A stretch of DNA of 64,000 bases from Lachnotalea glycerini (GCF_003201285.1 NZ_QICS01000012.1:1-64000), one strand, 5' to 3'. Numbered from the stretch's first letter, positions 52,814-63,774 are shown. A program made the numbers and translations. The notes: generated by a model from the sequence alone, not told the origin.

Positions 52814-54187
52814 ATGGCTAAAAAAAACTATGAAAAGTTAGCGAAAGAAATTGTTGCCTTAGTTGGAGGAGTAGAAAACATTACAAATCTGACGCATTGT
52901 GTTACCAGACTGAGGTTTCAGTTAAAGGATAATTCAAAAGCAGATCAAAAATCATTAAAAGAGTTAGAAGGTGTTTTAACGGTAGTAATTGGAAATGGAC
53001 AATTTCAGGTAGTAGTGGGAAATACAGTAGAAGATATTTTTAATACAATTTTAAAGCTTTATCCGATTCAAACAGAAAAAAGGGAAAGTGTTACAGTGGA
53101 AAAAAGCGGTAATTTATTTACCAGAGCATTAAATACCATGGCAGCAATTGTAAATCCAATTGTTATAGCTTTGGCTGGTGCTGGCATGATAAAGGCTTTG
53201 TTGGTTATATTGACCACTACCTTGGGAGTGCTGGATAATACAGGAAGTACGTATATGATTTTATCAGCAGCTGGGAATAGTGTTTTCTATTTTCTGCCAT
53301 TATTTTTAGCTTTTTCCTCTGCAAAAGCATTCGATTGTAATCCCTATATTTCACTTGCAATTGTTGGGGCGCTATTAGAACCAAATTTCACAGGCTTGAT
53401 AACAAATGCGGGTGATATATCATCCTTTATGGGGATTCCAGTGGTATTGATGAAATATTCTGGAACGCTAGTTCCAGCTATTATAGCAGTTTTGGTATAT
53501 TCTAAGTTAGAAAAACTACTAAAGAAATTCATTCCAAAGAGTATTGAATTATTTGCTTTATCTTTTGCGGCTTTGATTATTATGGTTCCACTTTCTGTCA
53601 TTGTGATTGGTCCCGTTGGTGTTTATCTAGCAAATGCAATGGGCAGCTTTGTTAATTTCATGAGTGCACAAAATGGTCTATTAACAGGACTTATTATAGG
53701 AGGTGGATGGACTCTGCTTGTAATGATTGGAATTCATTGGGGAGTTGCTCCTATTATGATTAATAATATTTCGACCTATGGATATGATTTCATACGTCCT
53801 ATGGTTGCAGCAGCAACGTTTGCGAGCGCAGGAGCTGCATTTGGTGTATTCATGAAAGCAAAAAGAAAGGAAACAAAAGCATTTGCATTATCTACGGTAG
53901 TACCAGCATTGCTAGGTGGGGTAACAGAGCCAATTGTATATGGTATTTCATTAAAATATAAAAAACCATTTATCGCGCAGATCATAGGAGGGGCGCTGGC
54001 AGGAGCGTTTATGGGAGCGATGCATACAAAAGCCTTTGTATATGTTTTTCCTGCACTTACAACATTACCAGCTTTTTTTGGTGATACGTTTGTTTATTAC
54101 ATTATTGGTATTGCTTTAGCATTTACGATTACAGCTATTCTTACTTGGATATTAGGGATAGACGAGTTAGCTGATAAGGAAATATAA
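52814..54187 (+). CDS. PTS beta-glucoside transporter, IIBC
   Basis: This 457-residue permease has an N-terminal EIIB domain whose phosphorylated cysteine is C29 (NLTHCVTRLRF). The EIIC domain of about ten helices (residues ~105-450) contains GGVTEPIVYG. No EIIA domain is fused, so EIIA must come from elsewhere. It imports and phosphorylates a beta-glucoside such as cellobiose or arbutin. The next gene encodes the matching hydrolase. Confidence 0.88.
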   Translation: MAKKNYEKLAKEIVALVGGVENITNLTHCVTRLRFQLKDNSKADQKSLKELEGVLTVVIGNGQFQVVVGNTVEDIFNTILKLYPIQTEKRESVTVEKSGNLFTRALNTMAAIVNPIVIALAGAGMIKALLVILTTTLGVLDNTGSTYMILSAAGNSVFYFLPLFLAFSSAKAFDCNPYISLAIVGALLEPNFTGLITNAGDISSFMGIPVVLMKYSGTLVPAIIAVLVYSKLEKLLKKFIPKSIELFALSFAALIIMVPLSVIVIGPVGVYLANAMGSFVNFMSAQNGLLTGLIIGGGWTLLVMIGIHWGVAPIMINNISTYGYDFIRPMVAAATFASAGAAFGVFMKAKRKETKAFALSTVVPALLGGVTEPIVYGISLKYKKPFIAQIIGGALAGAFMGAMHTKAFVYVFPALTTLPAFFGDTFVYYIIGIALAFTITAILTWILGIDELADKEI

Positions 54188-54196
54188 ATTTAATAA

Positions 54197-55693
<1,497 letters not shown>

Positions 55694-55729
55694 ATTGTAA
55701 CTGCGTGTTAATTTTTGATCATATTAAAC

Positions 55730-55758
55730 TTGCCTGCTATGTTTTAAATTGATATAAT
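55730..55758 (+). promoter_or_regulatory. Promoter of the AraC-radical SAM pair
   Basis: TTGCCT (55730-55735), 17 nt, TATAAT (55753-55758), 45 nt before the AraC start. Confidence 0.65.
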
Positions 55759-55803
55759 GGTGCTAAATTAGCAACAAAAGATAGAACAAAGTAGGAGATT
55801 GAG

Positions 55804-56625
55804 ATGATAGATCAGGCAAGTATGATAATGACAAATGGTAAATGCATAGCAGCAGAACGAATTTTGGGAGTCAACGACAATATGATAAAGTCGCATTATC
55901 ATGACTACTTTGAACTGTATTATCTGGAGTCGGGTCAACGCTATCATATGGTACAAGATAGAAGTTGCTGCATGAGTACCGGTGAGTTCATCATTTTCCC
56001 CCCCTATAAGATGCATCACTCTTATGGAGACAATGATGTTGCATTTAAACGTCTTGTGGTTTATTTCAAAACAGAGGCTATTATGATACATGAAATAACG
56101 GAAAAATTAAAAGTATCTGCCAGAGTGTACCGTCTGGCAGATAGAAGTGAAATATATTCCCTGTTGAAAGAAATATTGAAGGAACAGGAAAAAAATGATA
56201 TTTATAGCGATGAAGCAATGCAAATGCTCTTAAATCATCTGCTTATTAAAATTGTTCGTTTGGAAGGAGCAGAGGTGGAGGTTGATAAGCAAAACCGTAT
56301 CACTCAGATTATTCATTACCTGCATAAGAATTATACAGAAAATATAACGCTTGATATGCTCGCTTCGCAATTTTATTTAAGTACGTACTATTTGTGCAGA
56401 GAATTCAAGCATTACACCAATAGTACTATCATTCAATATATTAATCATATCAGAATCAGTCAGGCACAGCTTTATCTTATGGAAACAGATAAAAGCATTA
56501 CACAAATAAGCAGCGAAGTAGGATTTTCCAATGTTACCCATTTTGACCGAGTTTTTAAAACTATTACCGGAATTTCCCCATCGGCTATGAAAAAGCAGAT
56601 TGCAGGAAAGAGGAAAAGATTTTAA
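55804..56625 (+). CDS. AraC-family transcriptional regulator
   Basis: This 273-residue protein has an N-terminal cupin (SHYHDYFELYYLESGQRYHM) and two C-terminal HTH motifs (ITLDMLASQFYLSTYYLCRE and ITQISSEVGFSNVTHFDRVF). It probably senses a sugar through the cupin. Its targets could be the PTS-GH1 genes upstream or the following gene; the sequence does not decide. Confidence 0.85.
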   Translation: MIDQASMIMTNGKCIAAERILGVNDNMIKSHYHDYFELYYLESGQRYHMVQDRSCCMSTGEFIIFPPYKMHHSYGDNDVAFKRLVVYFKTEAIMIHEITEKLKVSARVYRLADRSEIYSLLKEILKEQEKNDIYSDEAMQMLLNHLLIKIVRLEGAEVEVDKQNRITQIIHYLHKNYTENITLDMLASQFYLSTYYLCREFKHYTNSTIIQYINHIRISQAQLYLMETDKSITQISSEVGFSNVTHFDRVFKTITGISPSAMKKQIAGKRKRF

Positions 56626-56667
56626 ATAAGAGCGTTACAAAAAATGTCAATATGATGAGGTGATAAA

Positions 56668-57537
56668 ATGCATGAGGTAATGGCAAAGGCGATTCTGTCT
56701 TCAAATAATGGAATGAATATTTATAGAGGGTGTCTGCACGGCTGTATTTATTGTGATGCCAGAAGCGATTGCTATCAGATGCATCATGCCTTTGAGGACA
56801 TTGAAGTAAAAAGTAATGCAGCAAAGCTATTAGAAGAAAGCTTAAAAAGAAAACGAAGAAAATGTATGATTGGTACAGGGGCTATGACAGATCCTTATAT
56901 TCCCTTGGAGCTTGAGCTTAAGAATACAAGGAAGTGCTTAGAGCTGATTGATCAATATGGTTTTGGAGTAGCAATCCATACGAAATCAGCATGTATATTA
57001 AGAGATTTAGACGTTCTTAAAAGCATTAATCAGAAGTCTAAATGTGTGGTACAAATGACATTAACTACCTTTGATGAAGCGTTGTGCAAAATCCTGGAGC
57101 CAAATGTATCGACGACAAAGGAGCGCTTTGAGGTACTTAAAATACTAAGAGACAATGGTATCAAAACGGTGGTATGGCTGTCACCTTTGCTGCCTTTTAT
57201 CAATGATACAAAAGAAAATGTAGAAAGAGTACTTAATTATTGTATTGAAGCAAAAACATATGGAATTATTTGTTTTGGAATGGGCTTGACCTTAAGAAAT
57301 GGGAACAGGGAATATTTTTATCAAAAGCTAGAGAAACATTTTCCAGGCTTGAAAGAGCGCTATATTAAAACTTATGGAAATTCCTATGAAATAAATAGTC
57401 CAAATAATAAGGAACTAATGGAGCTATTTCATCAAACCTGTAAAAAACACCAGATTGTATCCGATGTTAATGCACTCTTTTCTTATCTGCATCAATATGA
57501 GGATAAGCAATATGAACAGCTTATGTTAAAATTATAA
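56668..57537 (+). CDS. Radical SAM protein (SplB/Rv2578c-like)
   Basis: This 289-residue enzyme has the CX3CX2C cluster motif C22-C26-C29 (RGCLHGCIYCDAR), which binds a 4Fe-4S cluster and S-adenosylmethionine. The GTGAMTDPYIPLE segment and the overall plan match the group annotated 'SPL family radical SAM' (spore photoproduct lyase relatives). It lacks the larger N-terminal part of true SplB (~340 aa), so DNA repair is not certain. It follows the AraC gene by 42 nt. Confidence 0.8.
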   Translation: MHEVMAKAILSSNNGMNIYRGCLHGCIYCDARSDCYQMHHAFEDIEVKSNAAKLLEESLKRKRRKCMIGTGAMTDPYIPLELELKNTRKCLELIDQYGFGVAIHTKSACILRDLDVLKSINQKSKCVVQMTLTTFDEALCKILEPNVSTTKERFEVLKILRDNGIKTVVWLSPLLPFINDTKENVERVLNYCIEAKTYGIICFGMGLTLRNGNREYFYQKLEKHFPGLKERYIKTYGNSYEINSPNNKELMELFHQTCKKHQIVSDVNALFSYLHQYEDKQYEQLMLKL

Positions 57538-57608
57538 TCGTCTAATGCTGATTTCCAGATTGCAAAAGAGGATAAATGGATGCAAAGGTAGAAGAACAGG
57601 GATATACA

Positions 57609-57640
57609 AATAAATCCTATTCATTTCAATAGGATTTATT
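57609..57640. terminator. Bidirectional terminator
   Basis: AATAAATCCTATT and AATAGGATTTATT form a perfect 13-bp stem between convergent genes. Confidence 0.75.
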
Positions 57641-57663
57641 GCTTATATCAGAATTATATTACC

Positions 57664-58548
57664 TTATATTCTAGAACGCACAAAATCGATAAACTTTTTC
57701 GAAGTGGCAGACAATGCCTTGTTTTCGTTATAGATTAAGCTATATGGATAGTCCATATGTACCTCAGGAACGTTAAGCATTTTTAACAAGCCAAACTGAA
57801 GTTCAAATTTTACTGCAACATAAGGAAGGAGTGATACTCCTAAATTAGAGCTTACAGCTCTTTTAATTGCATCTACATTTCCAAGATACATATTGATATT
57901 TTCCGGTATTTTTATCTGTTCAATAAAATTTATATAATAGGTATAGAGTTGAGAATCTGTTTTATGAACAACAAAGCTCATTTTCCTTAAGTCTGAAATA
58001 TTAATTTCAGGATAATTGCAATAAGGGTTTTGAGGAGAGGCAACAATAACCAATTTATCAGCAAACAGTTTTTCCACATAAATATGCTCATTATAAAAAC
58101 AGCTTCCTCCATTGACGGCAATATCCAGAGTACCATTATTAATTAAATGATAAATCTCAGAAGTGTTGCCTATGTGCAAGCTAAATTTAGTACTGGGATA
58201 TAATTTTTTAAACTCACCAATCACATCAGGTAAAATATAAGAACCGGGAGTATTACTTCCACCAATATTTAAGGTTCCTCCGATAAAGCTTTGTGTATCA
58301 TAAATAGCTGTCTCCAAATCCTCTATAATACTAAAGATTCTTTTGGTGTATTCCTGTAACATAACCCCATTCTCACTTAAAAAAATCTTATTCCCAATTT
58401 TGTCAAATAGCTTAAGACCAATTTGAGCTTCTAATTTTTTAATCTGAATAGAAAGCGCAGGTTGGCTAATATGAAGAACTTCAGAAGCCTTTTTATAGCT
58501 CTCATATTTCGCAACAGCATTAAATATTTCTAAGTAATGTAAATCCAT
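57664..58548 (-). CDS. LysR-family transcriptional regulator
   Basis: This regulator of about 294 residues has the N-terminal HTH (MDLHYLEIFNAVAKYESYKK, then ASEVLHISQPALSIQIKKLE) and a LysR effector domain. ATG 58548 is used because GGAGG at 58558-58554 (minus) is within the longer TTG-started frame. It is divergent from the OadG-like/OadB-like pair and most likely controls it, perhaps in response to a carboxylate. Confidence 0.88.
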   Translation of the reverse strand: MDLHYLEIFNAVAKYESYKKASEVLHISQPALSIQIKKLEAQIGLKLFDKIGNKIFLSENGVMLQEYTKRIFSIIEDLETAIYDTQSFIGGTLNIGGSNTPGSYILPDVIGEFKKLYPSTKFSLHIGNTSEIYHLINNGTLDIAVNGGSCFYNEHIYVEKLFADKLVIVASPQNPYCNYPEINISDLRKMSFVVHKTDSQLYTYYINFIEQIKIPENINMYLGNVDAIKRAVSSNLGVSLLPYVAVKFELQFGLLKMLNVPEVHMDYPYSLIYNENKALSATSKKFIDFVRSRI

Positions 58549-58701
58549 GTCAACCTCCAATTTAATATAGTTATATTTTTACACAACACATAATTTTTGT
58601 AAATGATACGCATTGATATTATGTATTTGAAAAAAAACAATAAGTTGTTAATATTAAATAGAGGAACAATTGAACAATAACTTAAAAAAGGAGCGATTAG
58701 T

Positions 58702-58842
58702 ATGTTATTAAGTATGAGTGTCCCATTTGAGGTAATGGGAATTGGTGTTATTGTATCTTATGGAATTGCCATTCTAATTAAGGTTTTATTATCAGGTATC
58801 CGATTATTTACTGTGAAAAAGGATGATAATTTAAACGTATAA
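58702..58842 (+). CDS. OadG-related small membrane subunit (46 aa)
   Basis: AAAAAAGGAGCGATTAGT precedes an ATG that opens a 46-codon frame. It begins MLLSMSVPFEVMGIGVIVSY, continues with a single hydrophobic helix and ends with a charged KKDDNLNV tail. Its place 49 nt before an OadB-type beta subunit, plus the one-helix build, matches the OadG-related small transporter subunits. It may assemble or stabilise the beta subunit. Confidence 0.7.
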   Translation: MLLSMSVPFEVMGIGVIVSYGIAILIKVLLSGIRLFTVKKDDNLNV

Positions 58843-58891
58843 ATACTAACTGTATTATACTACAAAATACAAAAAAGAGTAGGGGATTCTT

Positions 58892-60091
58892 ATGAAAGTT
58901 TTAGATTTATTTCAAGGCATTGGAACTATGTTTGCTCAGGAGCCTGAAATTGTGATTTTTCGTATCATTTTAATTTTTCTTGGCTTTTTACTTGTTTATT
59001 TAGGGAAAAAAGGAACTTTAGAACCATTAATTATGATACCAATGGGCTTTGGAATGTCCGCCATAAATACAGGTGTGCTATTTATGGAAAATAATCAAAT
59101 TGGAAATTTAATAATCAATCCATTACTGACAAGCACAGATGATTTAATGAAGTATATGCAAATCAACTTTTTGCAGCCAATCTATACCTTGACTTTTAGC
59201 AATGGTTTGATTGCTTGCTTAGTATTTATGGGCATTGGTATTTTATGTGATATTGGCTATGTGCTTGCGCATCCTTTCATCAGCATGACAATTGCATTAT
59301 TTGCAGAGCTTGGAACGATTGCGACCTACCCACTTGCAAAACTGATGGGGTTGTCAGATGGAGCAGCCGCAGCAGTTTCTATTATAGGAGGGGCAGATGG
59401 TCCAATGGTATTGTTCGCCTCCTTAAAATTAGCACCAGAATATTTTGTACCCATATCCATTGTAGCTTATTTATACCTAAGCTTAACTTATGGTGGTTAT
59501 CCCTATTTGATAAAGCTTTTAATTCCAAAGGAGTTAAGAGGTAAAGTAGTGGTAGATACTAAGCCAAAACACAATATTACATCTAATGAAAAATTAATCT
59601 TTGCAGTCATTGCTAATGCAGTATTATGTTTGTTATTCCCGGTTGCAGCACCACTATTTCTAAGCTTCTTTCTTGGAATTGCAATTCGTGAATCCGGAAT
59701 CACAAAATATATTAAATTGATTGAAGATGGCTTCTTATATTTCGCCACGTTCTTCTTAGGATTAATGCTAGGTGTATTATGTGATGCCAGTACTTTATTA
59801 AATCCTGATGTTTTAAAGCTTTTAGTTCTTGGCATGGTTGCATTGGCACTGTCTGGAATTGGCGGGATCATCGGAGGCTATGTGATTTATTTCATCAGAG
59901 GAAAAAATTTTAATCCAGTTATAGGTATAGCGGGAGTTTCTTGTGTACCATCAACAGCAAAGGTTGCACAAAAAGAGGTTCAGAAAGTAAATATGTCAAG
60001 CTTTATTTTAGACTATGCACTTGGAGCCAATATTTGCGGAGTTATAACAACGGCTATCATAACGGCTATTTATATCACTTTATTGCAATAA
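58892..60091 (+). CDS. Sodium-translocating decarboxylase beta subunit (OadB/GcdB-like)
   Basis: This 399-residue membrane protein has about ten helices. The conserved sodium-site region SIIGGADGPMVLFAS holds D169 (counterpart of OadB D203). The C-terminal VSCVPSTAKVAQKE...LGANICGVI carries the second conserved region. In known pumps (oxaloacetate, glutaconyl-CoA, methylmalonyl-CoA decarboxylases) this subunit couples decarboxylation to Na+ export. The alpha and biotin subunits are not beside it, so the partner enzyme is elsewhere or the protein acts as a transporter. Confidence 0.88.
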   Translation: MKVLDLFQGIGTMFAQEPEIVIFRIILIFLGFLLVYLGKKGTLEPLIMIPMGFGMSAINTGVLFMENNQIGNLIINPLLTSTDDLMKYMQINFLQPIYTLTFSNGLIACLVFMGIGILCDIGYVLAHPFISMTIALFAELGTIATYPLAKLMGLSDGAAAAVSIIGGADGPMVLFASLKLAPEYFVPISIVAYLYLSLTYGGYPYLIKLLIPKELRGKVVVDTKPKHNITSNEKLIFAVIANAVLCLLFPVAAPLFLSFFLGIAIRESGITKYIKLIEDGFLYFATFFLGLMLGVLCDASTLLNPDVLKLLVLGMVALALSGIGGIIGGYVIYFIRGKNFNPVIGIAGVSCVPSTAKVAQKEVQKVNMSSFILDYALGANICGVITTAIITAIYITLLQ

Positions 60092-60097
60092 ATAATG

Positions 60098-60132
60098 AGT
60101 GGACATCAAGAATAATATGATGTCTGCTTTTT
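60098..60132 (+). terminator. Terminator after the OadB-like gene
   Basis: GACATCA/TGATGTC core stem with flanking pairs, followed by TTTTT. Confidence 0.7.
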
Positions 60133-60154
60133 GCTTTCTACATTATTTTCTTGT

Positions 60155-60204
60155 CTTAAATTCTATATAGCTTTTTTCATAATAAAAGCTATATAGAATT
60201 TAAG
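60155..60204. repeat. Perfect 21-bp inverted repeat with an 8-nt loop
   Basis: Arm 60155-60175 and arm 60184-60204 are exact reverse complements (CTTAAATTCTATATAGC... and its mirror). It lies between a terminator and the CotH gene and has no open frame. It could be a second terminator-like hairpin or the relic of a small palindromic element. The rest of 60205-60390 is an AT-rich leader without a gene. Confidence 0.7.
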
Positions 60205-60390
60205 TATTTCCCCGTTCTTTGTGCGTATTAGATACCGGCATTGAATCTGTTTCAAACCAAAATCCACAGTATATTAATAAAAAATTTCAACAAAAAATCC
60301 GTTATTTTATATGAATTCATAAAAAGTTCATATATTTAACACAAAGCCGACAAATATATCGTCTATATTTATAGTAAAGGAGGATTTATA

Positions 60391-62385
60391 ATGAAATTTA
60401 AAAATTTATTAGCAGTATCACTAGCTTTTACTATGGTAGCTGGAACATTATCAGGCTGTAGTAGTGAAACTGGCGGTGAGGTAGCCAGTGCAGCAGTTAC
60501 AAATCAGGGAAAAACAATGGAGTATGAAAGTAAACTGTTTGGAGACGATCCAATAACAGTAAATATCATAGTAGATGAAACAGAATGGCAGAATATGATT
60601 GATAATATGTCTGATGAAGAATACATTAGTGTCAACATGGAGGTTAATAATGAATTGTTTTCAGATGTAGCAATTAGAGCAAAAGGAAATTCAAGCCTTA
60701 GATCAGTGAGTGAAAGTGACAGTGACAGATATAGCTTTAAGGTCAAGTTTGATAAATATCAAAAAAATCAGACTTGTTATGGATTAGATAAGCTTGTTCT
60801 TAATAATGTTATATCAGACAATACTTATATGAAAGATATGATTGCGTTTGATATGATGAATTATATAGGCGCATATAGTTCACTTTATAATTATGCTGTA
60901 ATTTCTGTCAACGGAGAATACTGGGGGCTATATATCGCTTTAGAAGGATATGATAGCAGCTTCTGTGATCGTGTTTTTGGAAATGATGACGGCAACTTGT
61001 ACAATGTTAAAATGGTAAATAATGGTGGTGGCGGATCTGGAGGTCCTGATCAATCAAATGTGGATGGGCAGGCAGCAGATGTGTCTGGTACCGCAGATAC
61101 ACAGACAACTGAGCTTACGACTGGTTCAGATACACAGACAACGGATAGTGCACAGGCTCAAGATACAACAAACGAGAATCAAGCAGAGCCGCCTGAAATG
61201 CAAGGTGGAAATGAACCTCCAAGTGACTTAACAAGCGCATTGCCAGATGGTTTTGACATTGACGATTATATTACAAAATCAGCAGAAGAAGGCTTTAGCC
61301 TTTCCAGCTATTTAGAAGAGCTTGGTTTAACAGAAGCGGACTTTAGTATACCATCCAATATGGATCTTGAGGATATGCTTGATATGGTGGTAGCTATTAA
61401 AAACGGAGACTTTTCTGATGAGTCAATGGGAGGCGGCAAAGGCGGCGGCGGAATGGGAGGTAGTTCAACAGGAGGAGCATTATTATATACAGATGATGAA
61501 ATTTCCTCTTACAGCTCCATTTTTGAGAATACGTCATTTAATCATACAACGGAAGACGATCAAAAACGTGTGATTGAAGCAATTAAGGCTCTTAATGCAG
61601 GTGAAAATATTGACACTTACTTTAATGTTGATGAAATACTTCGTTATTTAGCTGCCCATACAGTACTTTGCAATTTTGACAGCTATAGCTCCTCAATGGC
61701 TCAAAACTATTATATTTATGAAGAAGATAGTAAAATATCTATTCTTCCATGGGATTATAATCTTGCTTTTGGAGGTTTTCAGTCAGAGAGCGCTTCACAA
61801 TGTGTAAACTGGGCTATAGATACCCCTGTACTAGGAGTTGATATGGCTGATAGACCATTAATCAATCAACTTTTAAGCAACGAAGAATACTTAGCAACCT
61901 ACCATGAGTACTTACAGCAATTAGTAGATGGCTACATGGCAAATTTCAGCGAACATGTTGATAACTTAGTTTCTAAAATCGACAGTTATGTACAAACTGA
62001 TCCAACTGCTTTTTGTACTTACGAAGAATACCAGACTGCTGTTTCTACTTTAAAGAGCTTCATGGAACTTCGTATGCAGAGTATTCAAGGTCAGTTAGAT
62101 GGAACTATTCCATCAACTACGCAAGGACAGGAGCAGGATTCATCAACGTTAATAGATGCATCTGCAATTACACTATCGGATATGGGTTCACAAGGTGGTG
62201 GCAAAGACCAAAAGGGTGATATGCCAGGAAGACCAGGTCAAAATGATGCAAATACCTCAACTGAAACAAACGCAGATGGAACTGGTGATACAGAGACGAC
62301 AAGTGATACAGAGACGACAAGTGATACAGGCACCACAAGTGATACAGGCACGACAAGTGATACAGGCACGACAAGTGCACAATAA
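60391..62385 (+). CDS. CotH-kinase-domain lipoprotein
   Basis: This 664-residue protein has a lipobox (TLSGCSS, Cys ~23). The CotH kinase domain (residues ~45-555) shows AIRAKGNSSLRS, YGLDKLVLNN, YWGLYIALEGYD and the metal-binding ILPWDYNLAFGG. A low-complexity insert at ~210-370 is rich in Gln/Thr/Gly with GGGKGGGGMGGSS. The C-terminus ends in five SDTxTT repeats. CotH-family proteins are atypical protein kinases known from spore coats and cellulosomal surface proteins. Here the substrate is probably an extracellular protein. Confidence 0.85.
   Translation: MKFKNLLAVSLAFTMVAGTLSGCSSETGGEVASAAVTNQGKTMEYESKLFGDDPITVNIIVDETEWQNMIDNMSDEEYISVNMEVNNELFSDVAIRAKGNSSLRSVSESDSDRYSFKVKFDKYQKNQTCYGLDKLVLNNVISDNTYMKDMIAFDMMNYIGAYSSLYNYAVISVNGEYWGLYIALEGYDSSFCDRVFGNDDGNLYNVKMVNNGGGGSGGPDQSNVDGQAADVSGTADTQTTELTTGSDTQTTDSAQAQDTTNENQAEPPEMQGGNEPPSDLTSALPDGFDIDDYITKSAEEGFSLSSYLEELGLTEADFSIPSNMDLEDMLDMVVAIKNGDFSDESMGGGKGGGGMGGSSTGGALLYTDDEISSYSSIFENTSFNHTTEDDQKRVIEAIKALNAGENIDTYFNVDEILRYLAAHTVLCNFDSYSSSMAQNYYIYEEDSKISILPWDYNLAFGGFQSESASQCVNWAIDTPVLGVDMADRPLINQLLSNEEYLATYHEYLQQLVDGYMANFSEHVDNLVSKIDSYVQTDPTAFCTYEEYQTAVSTLKSFMELRMQSIQGQLDGTIPSTTQGQEQDSSTLIDASAITLSDMGSQGGGKDQKGDMPGRPGQNDANTSTETNADGTGDTETTSDTETTSDTGTTSDTGTTSDTGTTSAQ
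62287..62376 (+). repeat. Five 18-bp tandem repeats in the CotH gene
   Basis: Units GATACA-(GAG/GGC)-AC(G/C)ACAAGT start at 62287, 62305, 62323, 62341 and 62359 and encode DTETTS/DTGTTS. The last two are identical, showing recent expansion. It forms a disordered Thr/Ser-rich tail on the outside of the cell. Confidence 0.85.
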
Positions 62386-62451
62386 AATAATAATTAATGT
62401 ATTTTACAAAAAATAAGAATTTAAACAATATTAAGTAATAGTAATAAACCC

Positions 62452-62489
62452 ACGTCTGTTAGGAAAACTCTTAACAGACGTATTTTTTA
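62452..62489 (+). terminator. Terminator after the CotH gene
   Basis: ACGTCTGTTA (62452-62461) and TAACAGACGT (62472-62481), followed by ATTTTTT. Confidence 0.8.
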
Positions 62490-62651
62490 GTAAAAAATAT
62501 TAATAGTTTCTTGTCATCAATAATTTTTGATTTTTAGAGCAGATAAGTACTCAGCACTTGAATATTATTTATCTTACTATATAATAATGATATAACAAAA
62601 ATGTAAAGCATATGGACATATTAAGAGGAATAACATGAGTCAGGAGGCAGT

Positions 62652-63572
62652 ATGGAAAGGTATGTGGGATATACACAAAGTGCGAGATTTACTTGTTTAG
62701 AAGACTTAGAACTTGATAATCAGTTTAGTTTAACAAGTGCAATTAGTTTAGATTACTGTGGCTGTGAAAGATGTGAAAAAAGTTATAAATTCGGTCCATA
62801 CAAGAGGGAAAACTATGTGATTCATATTATTTATGAAGGAAAAGGCTCTTATACAGTGGGTGATCAGGTTTTTCAACTGGAAAAAGGTCAGGCCTTTATT
62901 ATATATCCCGAAATTGAGACGCTTTATAGAGCAGATATTATCGAACCATGGTGTTATGCCTGGGTAGGTTTTCATGGCTACCGTTCAGAGGAATTTATTA
63001 AAAAGATGGGATTTTCAAAAGAAAAACCCATCATTCATTTAAAACATGTTGAACAAGAAAAAGCATGCATTATAAATATGTTAAAAGCAAAACGTTTGAC
63101 AAGTATAGATGAATTGAGAAGAATCAGCGAATTGTTTGAATTGTTTGCACTGATGATGGAGAATAACGAAAATTATGCAGGGAAAGAAAATCATGATTAT
63201 CCAAGTGCAACATATGTTAAATATGCGATGGATTATATGAGGCTTAACATAAAAGAGAAAATTAAAATAGATGAACTGGCTGATACAATTGGAATTAGCA
63301 GAAGCCATTTAACAGGAAGCTTTAAAAAAGAGCTAAATATGTCGCCTCAAGAATATTTAATTCATTTACGGCTGGAAAATGCGACGTATCTGTTGAAAAA
63401 TACAACAAAACCGATTCGCATTGTGGCTTCTGAATCCGGTTATGAAGATTCTTTCTTTTTTTCAAAAATCTTTAAGCAAAAATATAATATAAGCCCAAAA
63501 GCTTATCGGGCGATGCAAGTTGAGGTGATACAAACAGATAAAAAGGGAAAATTTGAAGCCAAACATTTGTAA
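62652..63572 (+). CDS. AraC-family transcriptional regulator
   Basis: This 306-residue protein has an N-terminal cupin (YVIHIIYEGKGSYTVGDQVF) with the unusual pair CGCERCEK near residue 37. The C-terminal double HTH contains IKIDELADTIGISRSHLTGS and PIRIVASESGYEDSFFFSKI. It directly precedes a solute-binding lipoprotein gene and most likely activates that sugar transport operon. GGAGG precedes the ATG. Confidence 0.87.
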   Translation: MERYVGYTQSARFTCLEDLELDNQFSLTSAISLDYCGCERCEKSYKFGPYKRENYVIHIIYEGKGSYTVGDQVFQLEKGQAFIIYPEIETLYRADIIEPWCYAWVGFHGYRSEEFIKKMGFSKEKPIIHLKHVEQEKACIINMLKAKRLTSIDELRRISELFELFALMMENNENYAGKENHDYPSATYVKYAMDYMRLNIKEKIKIDELADTIGISRSHLTGSFKKELNMSPQEYLIHLRLENATYLLKNTTKPIRIVASESGYEDSFFFSKIFKQKYNISPKAYRAMQVEVIQTDKKGKFEAKHL

Positions 63573-63574
63573 GA

Positions 63575-63618
63575 AAAGAGGACACTTAGGAGCAATAGCT
63601 AATGTGTTCTCTTTTTTA
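63575..63618 (+). terminator. Terminator after the AraC gene
   Basis: AGAGGACAC and GTGTTCTCT pair around a 17-18-nt loop and are followed by TTTTTT. Confidence 0.75.
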
Positions 63619-63674
63619 TAAAGTATTATTTATATTAAAAATCACTTTAAATTGTATAAATTGTACATTAATCC

Positions 63675-63692
63675 ATAATGTAATTACATTAT
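63675..63692. promoter_or_regulatory. 18-bp palindrome before the binding-protein gene
   Basis: ATAATGTAATTACATTAT is a perfect dyad 83 nt before the start codon. It may be an operator for the upstream AraC regulator or another repressor. Confidence 0.5.
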
Positions 63693-63774
63693 TCCATGTA
63701 CTAATACCTAGAAATTACTATAATTATAATTAGATTTATATAAATCAAACAATAGGATATAGGAGGATAAGGAT

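Noticed and set aside
62156-62416. 86-codon plus-strand frame across the end of the CotH gene with repeated QVIQ
   Set aside because: It is an out-of-frame reading of the 18-bp repeats inside the CotH gene, with no ribosome site.
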